A stretch of DNA of 64,000 nucleotides from a virus. The stretch covers positions 1-64,000 of the IMG/VR virus record IMGVR_UViG_3300043827_000628. One strand, 5' to 3'. The position numbers were made by a program, and so were the translations under genes. Shown here one piece after another: positions 57,801 through 64,000 of the stretch; the stretch's first letter is position 1, and the number at the start of each line of letters is the position of its first letter. The notes beneath the pieces were generated by a model that was not told where the DNA came from, searched no databases, and saw only the letters and a list, made by a program, of their open reading frames with translations.

Positions 57801-60318
57801 CATACCAGTAATTTGCTCCATTAGGATATTTTACAACATCTCTACGCACATTATCTGCTACATATCCAATAGATGGGTCCCACTCTCCACGATAAACAAT
57901 TCCAGGTCCAGCTAATGATCTTCCAGAAGATCCAAAATTAGCTTGCAATATCATTCCCTCGTTAGGCTTCTCTCCATCAAGAGCTCTTATTTTAATATAA
58001 TAATTTCCACCGCTAGTTGGTACACCATAAATTTGATTAGATGAATTTAAGCTAGGACTTATTCCTGGAGGAAATATTTCTTCTCCAACGCCAGATAAAG
58101 TTGTTGCAGAAATTTCAAAACTTGTTGCTCTTGAAGTTGTTTGAATTTGATAAAAAAATGCTTGGTCCAATGGATTTGTAACAATACTTGGACTTGTAAA
58201 TATATCTGAATTTGGTGGACGATATCCACTAATATTTGCTATTTTAATTTTACGATCTCTAGTTATAATTAAATTTTCATAACCAATACCTGTATCGTAA
58301 TAAGTATTATATAAAAATAACTCTCCGCTCCCTGTAATATCTCCACCTAATTTTGCCTCGATTACTGTATATCCAGTTGTATTATCTCCACCAGTAATCT
58401 GTATTACGTTTTTGCTTACTATTTCTAATGGGTAATAATTTATGTCTTTAAAGCCAAAAATATTTTTTGTGCCACTATAACCACTAAAATAAATCTGATT
58501 AACACTAGAAGCATTGATTCCAGAAATGGTAATATATCCTAAACTATTGTATAACGTATTAGAAGGGGTAACATCAAAGATTGTAGGAAAAATATCTATT
58601 GATTTTTCTGAAGATAAAAGGTATTCATCATTAAATTTATTTCTTTTGATTTTAATTCTTGCTTGAGGATTTTTTACTTCTTTTGGAATTCTGATTCTTA
58701 TACCAGTTGCAGTATTAGATTCTTTTATTCCACTAACTAAATATGAACCTGTAACTGTTGCTAATCCAGTTATTGAAAGAAAATAAATATCTGAATTTGA
58801 AAGATTACCATAATCGCCAGAGGTTGCAGTTGGAGAATAAATTTCTATTTGATCTAAATATTTTGCTCCTTGTACACCAGATAAATATCTTATATTAACA
58901 TTAGCAGGATTAAGTTTAACCGATGCTATAAGTAAATTATTTGTATTTGATGAAGATATTAATGTACCAGAGTTTGGAAAATCCTGAGAAAAAAGTCTAA
59001 GTTCTGTGGTTTTATAATTATCTGGAAGTGAAAAACTAGCACGAGTACCCGTATTGACTACAGAAATTTTATTTCTTAATAGATTTTGTTGCCCTATATT
59101 AATGTAGTTTGTTCTTTGAAGATATTTTCCAGAAATTGAGATAGAAGCTCCTGTACCTAGCAATATATCATTAGGGCTAAATCCACTAACAATAACAGAT
59201 GGATATAAAACATTTAATACTGAAACGCTTTCTGCAGAGCCATATTTTCCAGAAATAAAAATTTTATTAGTCTCTGCATAATTAGGTAATAAGAAATTTA
59301 TTCCTGTATTACCAACTTTATTAAATTGTATATCAAGATCATCTAAGTAAACTTTATCTATAAAACTTAAATTATCTCCAGAGATAGTAATGCTTGTTGA
59401 ATCTACCGTTCCAGTTCTAGGAAAAAATTCGTCAAGATAAGGAATTCCAATTACTTTAAATCCTGTAAATGTATTCTGAACAATATCTTTATATTTTAAA
59501 TTTTCTACTACACCAGAAATCTCCCCTCTTATATTTAAAGGAACTTGGAACTCTATAAATTCTATTTGTTCAGTTGTTAAATATTTTTCATACTCTAAAC
59601 TAACCTTGGCATCTCTACCATTGGCTCCTACCAACTCAATAGGCATAGATAAATCTGGAATAGTAAATATACCTGAATTTAATATATTAAAACTAGCTAA
59701 AGATCCACTGATTCCTGTTGTAGTTACTTCTAAACTAGCCGCTGTATTGGGTAAATAAGTTTTTAGCCCAGAAAAGTATATTATTTCTCCAACATTATAA
59801 CCAGTCCCAAAATCTGTTAATTCTACAGAGGATAATTTATATAATCCACTATCTTGATAAGTAGGTGATACTTCTACACCTTCATTATCAAATAATTTTA
59901 GATTAGGAGAAGGATAAAAATTTGTTCCGCTAACTCGAATATATTGAAAAGGAAAACCAGAAATAAAGTCAATTCCAGAAACTCTTGGTCTATCAACAAT
60001 ATGTAAATCAACAAAATTAGAAGATTTACCATAACTATTAAATAAATATAAATTATATTTCGATGGACTAACACCAGTAGGGATAGTAAACTCTATAGCA
60101 TCTTCATAAATTGTATTATTAATTCCAGAAATATTTTGTTTGTCTTGACCGTAAACATTAAAAAATAGGTCAGAATTGAAAATACTTTGACCAGAAATTT
60201 GTAGAATGTTCTTCTTAAACGCTTCTCCAGAAATAATAATTTTTTCACCAGTAATACCAAATAAATTATTTGATGATATTATTGGCTCGGCTTGTCTTAA
60301 TTCAAAAAATGTACTCAT
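54892..60318 (-). CDS. giant adhesin/tail fibre with IPT/TIG and YadA-like repeats
   Basis: An 1808-residue protein. The first 720 residues hold a series of IPT/TIG Ig-like domains (for example NNLFGITGEKIIISGEAFKK, FPRTGTVDSTSITISGDNLSF, SPNDILLGTGASISISGKYL). A cadherin/Ig-like domain follows at about 720-790, then a chitin-binding-like segment (YRGEWDPSIGYVADNVRRDVVKY) near 800-870. Two blocks of YadA-like left-handed beta-roll repeats lie at about 960-1060 (SNHSVALGLNNVI, SNIVGGKNNKII) and 1585-1765 (SSTIGGGTGNYIKG, SVIGGGVKNII), separated by a beta-rich insert. It probably trimerises and forms a long tail fibre. Confidence 0.75.
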   Translation of the reverse strand: MSTFFELRQAEPIISSNNLFGITGEKIIISGEAFKKNILQISGQSIFNSDLFFNVYGQDKQNISGINNTIYEDAIEFTIPTGVSPSKYNLYLFNSYGKSSNFVDLHIVDRPRVSGIDFISGFPFQYIRVSGTNFYPSPNLKLFDNEGVEVSPTYQDSGLYKLSSVELTDFGTGYNVGEIIYFSGLKTYLPNTAASLEVTTTGISGSLASFNILNSGIFTIPDLSMPIELVGANGRDAKVSLEYEKYLTTEQIEFIEFQVPLNIRGEISGVVENLKYKDIVQNTFTGFKVIGIPYLDEFFPRTGTVDSTSITISGDNLSFIDKVYLDDLDIQFNKVGNTGINFLLPNYAETNKIFISGKYGSAESVSVLNVLYPSVIVSGFSPNDILLGTGASISISGKYLQRTNYINIGQQNLLRNKISVVNTGTRASFSLPDNYKTTELRLFSQDFPNSGTLISSSNTNNLLIASVKLNPANVNIRYLSGVQGAKYLDQIEIYSPTATSGDYGNLSNSDIYFLSITGLATVTGSYLVSGIKESNTATGIRIRIPKEVKNPQARIKIKRNKFNDEYLLSSEKSIDIFPTIFDVTPSNTLYNSLGYITISGINASSVNQIYFSGYSGTKNIFGFKDINYYPLEIVSKNVIQITGGDNTTGYTVIEAKLGGDITGSGELFLYNTYYDTGIGYENLIITRDRKIKIANISGYRPPNSDIFTSPSIVTNPLDQAFFYQIQTTSRATSFEISATTLSGVGEEIFPPGISPSLNSSNQIYGVPTSGGNYYIKIRALDGEKPNEGMILQANFGSSGRSLAGPGIVYRGEWDPSIGYVADNVRRDVVKYPNGANYWYAAITNINSIPGPSNINWIAFSNEFSATATQILLAEQSNITSLVNVGRLGIPSGIIKSVNDIDSNLGSGFFLGYDNTDNPYKPKFRVGNSENYIKFNGLGLDIVGPLSGILTTSRDITNANNVVRSNHSVALGLNNVIETGSDNVFIFGTSNFATGTKRSSIVAGQDNLITGLDVFNSEDSNIVGGKNNKIIGSFCNIGGGRANVVDALSTGLAGIGNQIFSVPVTGQQILNIKYPLFLYTNQLAVLHNIEKTGEEDFYDIKYGNITSTSYDVEFANILDTEDLTINLLSWVSILSENLYSGSFQEDDKVCQFKVFKTGINAGNKDVKINFNTPFVDTDDLIVLNTIQSQDFYKNYITGIDRSGFNIVFSKNLDENVIVHFFAGNKGYFTGVNENSGKILEIGSIKPFNNMIFGTGVHFDIPIARASHVFQNVFKPDSNDLYIAKIRETGKNILKIKLNNDIDSSNEYIFLDAVSYTGTIINDNLQVYSTGLSLGNSSYTIDLLSGYSSVEYIPIIDEMITGENFYPYSTSNHGTNTFDINFGANLLENIGFNIGIYRSGRYPFDSGYHYASSTIISGVENTFDIPFNLTLNKKPEVLFNLQNINETNYYIVNIQDITKTGFSIKLSKNLNSGERVRVNYLAVEGTGYQEYSAVSKILGYENYTLSNEIVIGTENSASAEVKVFGRATSNNNLYYNIFTSANRSRFNIKISDNISGQELLDLNYDYIITDLTRDLVLTRNFLGESSYGRLAGFGFDDVGSSTIGGGTGNYIKGLVSVIGGGVKNIIFGDYNVIPGGRSNIISDFVSEIEAPKTAFCGVLAGNLNIITGSVQNAVIVGGERNYIQNTDRSTPNESLSSAILGGKSNVISGSYSAIVGGSDNIINGSYSYGVGRNININQSGCLVLGDSTTSTKRNLGTNTLTMHFASGIYITGVNPGVSPIHFDVNNIPTSSVGLPRGAIYVQSGTLKIVS

Positions 60319-61976
60319 TCAAATAAACTCCCATCTTCAGAGATCATTTGAATTGCATATCTTCCTGATGGAAAATTTTCAAATGGTATAAGACCGCTTA
60401 ATGTATCATGGCTCATGAGAAGGAAATCTGTTGAAAAACTATTGTTATTCTGTTGATATATGTTATCGGCATATCTAAATTTTACAGATACATAGTTGTA
60501 ATCTCCAGTTCCATCATTTAAAATTACTTTTTTGAAACTTTTGCCAGAAATTATTATGTTTGTTCCTCTTGTTCCAAAAGGAGGGAAAACCCCTGTTGGT
60601 AAAGGACTTTCAAAAAATTTATCATTAGTTTCTACATTGATATCTATAGGTCCTAAAAATCCTATTTTTCCATTTATATAAGACTCTGTATATGGAACTT
60701 TTAATCTAGAAGCATTTTTATTTAAAATTTCGTATTCTGCAATAGGAATTCTTTCAACAAATGTTTCAGCATTTCCGCTATAAAGATATATTTTTTTATA
60801 AAATCCAGATTTTCCAACGTAGCTAAATGTATTATAATCAATTTGATTATTGATAATCGTACAATAATTTAATTTTAAATTATAATTTCCTGTAGCAAAT
60901 GGTATGTTTAAATTAAATCTATCTTTACTTAAATTTGATACATTAGTTTTATATGCATTACCTTGTCCAGAATACTCTACGCTTGTTATAAGAAATGGAG
61001 GATAATTTTTATTTGTAGATAAATTGATACCGGTTATATAAATTCCAGTTCCTATGTTAATACCTGTACTATTGTAAATTCCATTATCAAAATTAATTCC
61101 TGTATTTTGTAATACTAAAAAATTTACATATCCAGTTTCATTAATATTTTTATCAAAATTAATATAAAAATTGTTTACGTTTTTGCCAGATATATATGAA
61201 TCATAATTTAGTCCAGTCATTTCTTGAGTATAAAAAACGGAATAATTTGTATCAGGTAAACTTATGGGTAAATTAACTAAATACGATTGAAAACCTGTAG
61301 GTATAGTATAAGAAAAGGTTTGAAATCCAGTTACTCTTAAAGATGGAAAAGTGAATATATGATTTTCATAATATTTAGAATTTATCAGAGAAATTTGCAC
61401 ATTGATATTTTTACCGCTTGCATTATCATAATCAAATATTTTTTTAACACCATAGAAGCCAGTAGAATTATTTAAATTAATATTTTGAGCGTAAATAAAT
61501 GTTGAATTTTTTAATTCACTTGCGTTAGTAATATTAAATTGACCATTAGAACCCGTAAATATATATTCTATATCATCAAAAATAGGCTGTGCATATAAAT
61601 ATGCCCCAGTTGCTGTATTTATAGCTTTGCCTATTATGTTAATCCATTCTCCAGAAGCAGAATTATTTGGAGTAAAATTTTCAATAAAAGGTATTGGATA
61701 AAAAGTTATAGGATTACCAGTTACTGTAAATTCCGTAGAACTAGCTACGATATTTCCAGATTCTGGATCGTTAGGAATAACTATATTTAAGGTATTAATA
61801 TCAATTAAATTAAAATTACAATTCATTCCTGCTAAAGTAATAGAATCAATATAATCTAAATCATTTCCAAAAATTTGTATATTTTCATTTATATTACCAG
61901 TCGGACTTGAAACTCCGTTGATAAAAGGATTAGGAGGTATAAACTGAAATATTCCTGTAGAAGTTACTAGTCCCAT
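60315..61976 (-). CDS. IPT/TIG-domain virion protein
   Basis: A 553-residue beta-rich protein. IPT/TIG-like domains occur near the N-terminus (FINGVSSPTGNINENIQIFGNDLDYIDSITLAG), in the middle (FIENFTPNNSASGEWINIIGKAI) and at the C-terminus (GVFPPFGTRGTNIIISGKSFKKVILNDG). The central part is rich in Tyr, Asn and Ile strands (NINETGYVNFLVLQNTG). It overlaps the giant adhesin gene (ATGA). It is probably a tail or baseplate-associated fibre connector. No enzymatic motif was found. Confidence 0.6.
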   Translation of the reverse strand: MGLVTSTGIFQFIPPNPFINGVSSPTGNINENIQIFGNDLDYIDSITLAGMNCNFNLIDINTLNIVIPNDPESGNIVASSTEFTVTGNPITFYPIPFIENFTPNNSASGEWINIIGKAINTATGAYLYAQPIFDDIEYIFTGSNGQFNITNASELKNSTFIYAQNINLNNSTGFYGVKKIFDYDNASGKNINVQISLINSKYYENHIFTFPSLRVTGFQTFSYTIPTGFQSYLVNLPISLPDTNYSVFYTQEMTGLNYDSYISGKNVNNFYINFDKNINETGYVNFLVLQNTGINFDNGIYNSTGINIGTGIYITGINLSTNKNYPPFLITSVEYSGQGNAYKTNVSNLSKDRFNLNIPFATGNYNLKLNYCTIINNQIDYNTFSYVGKSGFYKKIYLYSGNAETFVERIPIAEYEILNKNASRLKVPYTESYINGKIGFLGPIDINVETNDKFFESPLPTGVFPPFGTRGTNIIISGKSFKKVILNDGTGDYNYVSVKFRYADNIYQQNNNSFSTDFLLMSHDTLSGLIPFENFPSGRYAIQMISEDGSLFE

Positions 61977-61977
61977 A

Positions 61978-62946
61978 TTATGCTAATGTTAATAGTTTAA
62001 TCTTATTTTCTAGTTTTTTTAATCTAGGTATTTTTACTTTTAATCCAGTCGTACCTATAATTTGAAAATTTGTTGCTTCTGCATCTTCAAAAAAGATTCC
62101 AGCAACACCTTGAAAATTTTCTCCTTTGATAAAAACTTCGTCATTATATCTACCGGATATAGGAAAAAAATCTTCAATTACTGCTTCTTCTAATTGATTA
62201 AATTGACGTATTGTTATTTCAGTAGTTAAATTTTCTTCTACTCTTGCGCCAAAACTTTTCTTTATTAGAAATCCAGTGCAACTATAAGTTTCTGTTATGG
62301 TTGGAGAACTTAATGGTTTTAAACCAAAAGCAATAGCTACTCTTTCTCCAGACACTTTTACAAGTGGATTTAAATTATCGCAATTTATAGTTGCAATTGT
62401 CTCTCTTATACCAAACACTCCACGTTCTTCTTGAATTTTATCTATATGAACTTCTGGACGAATATCTGTGCTATAAATAATATTTGCATTTAAGTAAGAT
62501 CCTGTTATATATTCATTATTAAAGTTGAAAATACTAATATTATTTAAATGAACAAAATTTCTTGCATCATTATTTGTGTCATAAACTGGAACAAAATTTC
62601 CAGTTGGAGATCTAAAAAATATTATATCTGCAGCGCATAAAACAGGATTGTGAGGATTAAATCTTACATTTAAATTTCTTAAATAACCAGTTTGCTTGAT
62701 ACCTCCAAAATCAAACATTAAGCCGTTATCTTCATGAATGTATTTTTTAAGAGGATCTTGCCCACTATAATAGTAACTAAAACTAAGATTTCCTTGAATT
62801 AAGTTATCTGGGCTAATTGTATCTGCGTGTCTTTGATCAACTTCGATATAAGGAGTTACTTGAGCTTCATAAGATAATTGAGCTTCTGTAGCCGTTATAG
62901 GCACATCATTTATTTTGATTAAAAGATTTTTTGCAGAATAGAACAT
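61978..62946 (-). CDS. tail tube-like protein with C-terminal IPT domain
   Basis: A 322-residue protein. Residues 1-250 are beta-rich (MFYSAKNLLIKINDVPITATEAQLSYEAQVTPYIEVD, then GNLSFSYYYSGQDPL, ADIIFFRSP), a pattern resembling phage tail tube or tube-initiator proteins. The last 65 residues form an IPT-like domain (EDFFPISGRYNDEVFIKGENFQGVAGIFFEDAEATNFQ), probably exposed on the virion. The start is one base before the upstream stop. A structural role is inferred. Confidence 0.55.
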   Translation of the reverse strand: MFYSAKNLLIKINDVPITATEAQLSYEAQVTPYIEVDQRHADTISPDNLIQGNLSFSYYYSGQDPLKKYIHEDNGLMFDFGGIKQTGYLRNLNVRFNPHNPVLCAADIIFFRSPTGNFVPVYDTNNDARNFVHLNNISIFNFNNEYITGSYLNANIIYSTDIRPEVHIDKIQEERGVFGIRETIATINCDNLNPLVKVSGERVAIAFGLKPLSSPTITETYSCTGFLIKKSFGARVEENLTTEITIRQFNQLEEAVIEDFFPISGRYNDEVFIKGENFQGVAGIFFEDAEATNFQIIGTTGLKVKIPRLKKLENKIKLLTLA

Positions 62947-62947
62947 T

Positions 62948-63736
62948 TTAGTAGTGCTGAGTTATAGTCTTAGTTGTCCTTACGATATCATCAAGATTTG
63001 ATTCAATCGTAGAATTGTTAATATAAGCGTCTGGCATTTCAATGCTAAATGTGTTTGAGTCTAAAATACCAGAGATATTTATACGTAATGGTATGTTTTC
63101 ACCAGTATAAACTAGTTTTGTAAATAAATTTTCTGTCATATTTACTGTTTCTTGTGCTCGTATTGGTTTTACTTCTATTGGATCTTCATTTCCTAAAGTA
63201 TAAATAGGATTTAAATTAACAGCAAATGTGTAAGTTAGATTATATGTATCTCCATTTAAAGCTTTACCTGAGATAACAGCGCTTTTAGAACTATGAGCTA
63301 TACTATCAGCTGAAGCAGTATTAGGGTTTGTTTTTGTATTTAGATTACCACTTATTTTATTATAAGTAACATAAGTCGTTTGAGCAACGATAACATTATT
63401 AGGTTCAACTTTTAAATTATAATTATTTAAATAACAATTATATCCTGTAATCCCAGCTAAAGCTATAGTTACTCCATTATAAGAAGAGGGAGCAGAAATT
63501 AAATTTTTTATTTCTTTGACTATATTAAACCCAGGGTCACCTGTTGGATTTATAAGATAAGAGAATTGAAATGTACCATTTTTTGGTCCAGTTGTGACTT
63601 GTCTTTTAAAAGGTTTTCTTTTCCCTAAAGTGTAAACTGGGCCTAAAGTTATATCAGTATTTAGACTTGCTGTTGTAGCTAAAACTCCAGTATTGTTAAT
63701 GCTAATTTCACATTGATCGTAATATATTCTTGACAT
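62948..63736 (-). CDS. tail tube-like protein
   Basis: A 262-residue protein with two similar beta-rich halves, each featuring a (G/N)-P-(V/I)-Y-T-L-G segment (LGPVYTLGKRKPF at about 31-43 and LNPIYTLGNEDPI at about 183-195). The first half also has NGTFQFSYLINP, paralleling the GNLSFSYYY of the next gene. This suggests internal duplication and relatedness to the 61978 protein. The fold is probably tail tube-like, but no family can be named. Confidence 0.55.
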   Translation of the reverse strand: MSRIYYDQCEISINNTGVLATTASLNTDITLGPVYTLGKRKPFKRQVTTGPKNGTFQFSYLINPTGDPGFNIVKEIKNLISAPSSYNGVTIALAGITGYNCYLNNYNLKVEPNNVIVAQTTYVTYNKISGNLNTKTNPNTASADSIAHSSKSAVISGKALNGDTYNLTYTFAVNLNPIYTLGNEDPIEVKPIRAQETVNMTENLFTKLVYTGENIPLRINISGILDSNTFSIEMPDAYINNSTIESNLDDIVRTTKTITQHY

Positions 63737-63760
63737 AACCTTTTACCTTATTCCTTTCAT

Positions 63761-63769
63761 AAATTACAC
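63761..63769 (-). promoter_or_regulatory. GTGTAA-class promoter motif, longer leader
   Basis: GTGTAATTT on the minus strand, 33 bases before the ATG at 63736. An AAGG-type ribosome binding sequence lies between them, making this an exception to the usual 13-19 base spacing. Confidence 0.45.
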
Positions 63770-63771
63770 TA

Positions 63772-64000
63772 TCATCTTGATATAACACTTTCGTAAGTTA
63801 ATTGAACCAAAGCGCTTCCATCGGTGTCAGCATTATAATCTTCTTTTATAAGATTAGCGTCTTTGATATTAAAGCTATTAACTACAGTTGAAGTGTTGTG
63901 CTTGTTTAAATTGATATTAAAATCAAAAATATGCTCATTTTTTGGGTAATCAAATAAATTCTTCATTTTATAATCATGTAAAGATATACCAAAGGTTGTG
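63772..64000 (-). CDS. C-terminal part of a virion protein gene (partial)
   Basis: A minus-strand frame open to the window edge. The visible part contains FGISLHDYKMKNLFDYPKN and ends YESVISR. An internal ATG at 63966 would give 64 residues, but the frame continues upstream without a stop and reads like protein, so the gene very probably begins outside the window. The function cannot be given; its position before the tail tube-like genes suggests a structural role. Confidence 0.5.
   Translation of the reverse strand, partial: TTFGISLHDYKMKNLFDYPKNEHIFDFNINLNKHNTSTVVNSFNIKDANLIKEDYNADTDGSALVQLTYESVISR

Overview
The window is part of the genome of a large, AT-rich tailed bacteriophage (Caudoviricetes). 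This rests on a terminase large subunit, a portal protein, phage replication and nucleotide-metabolism genes, long tail/adhesin genes, and almost no intergenic space. No major capsid, sheath or baseplate gene is recognisable, so this is a fragment. The host cannot be named. Some genes have strong AGGAGG-type ribosome binding sites, so the host probably has a canonical anti-SD.

Layout. 1-3125 (-): a nucleotide-metabolism operon (IMPDH/GMP reductase, dCMP deaminase, dUTPase-like) mixed with small membrane and exported proteins. 3186-6588 (+): dNMP kinase, a sigma-like factor, a DUF736-like protein, a glycosyltransferase. 6591-7492 (-): two conserved phage hypotheticals. 7549-15138 (+): PhoH, a zinc ribbon protein, a second sigma-like factor, a probable small terminase, a zinc-finger/ERCC4 nuclease, TerL and portal. 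15135-23677 (-): three paralogous LamG/SPRY-type fibre proteins, a repeat-bearing fibre protein and a chaperone-like protein. 23816-32079 (+): class Ia ribonucleotide reductase, small proteins, a candidate structured RNA, a complete tmRNA gene, virion-like proteins and a membrane-anchored C/H/D hydrolase-like protein. 32080-32557 (-): a micro-membrane protein and Hsp20. 32722-40047 (+): a surface-sugar cluster (GT9-, GT17- and GT34-like proteins, FkbM and another methyltransferase, RmlD-like reductase, GDP-mannose dehydratase) with at least two gene remnants. 40266-54895 (+): replication and recombination (RecA, DnaB, primase, ThyX, nucleases, a DNA polymerase III alpha split into separate PHP, exonuclease and polymerase genes, ssDNA-binding and annealing-like proteins) plus a split GT4/GT9 glycosyltransferase. 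54892-64000 (-): tail tube-like and IPT/TIG adhesin-like proteins, including an 1808-residue protein.

Two promoter classes are visible. Sigma70-like promoters (TTGACA-17-TAGTAT, TTGACA-17-TATAAA and similar) precede the kinase, glycosyl and replication genes. A second motif, GTGTAA followed by A/T, occurs 12 times (17 with close variants) on both strands. Its first G lies 13-19 bases before the start codon in 13 of 17 cases and exactly 14 in six. If it is a -10-type element recognised by one of the two phage sigma-like factors, these mRNAs would be leaderless or nearly so.

The most notable single element is the tmRNA gene at 28928-29346, with a plausible 24-codon tag frame ending in LIAA. 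The GC-richer structured segment about 500 bases upstream is the main unexplained sequence. The three fibre genes share a 184-base block that is almost identical at the DNA level and GC-richer than its surroundings, suggesting recent gene conversion or acquisition.
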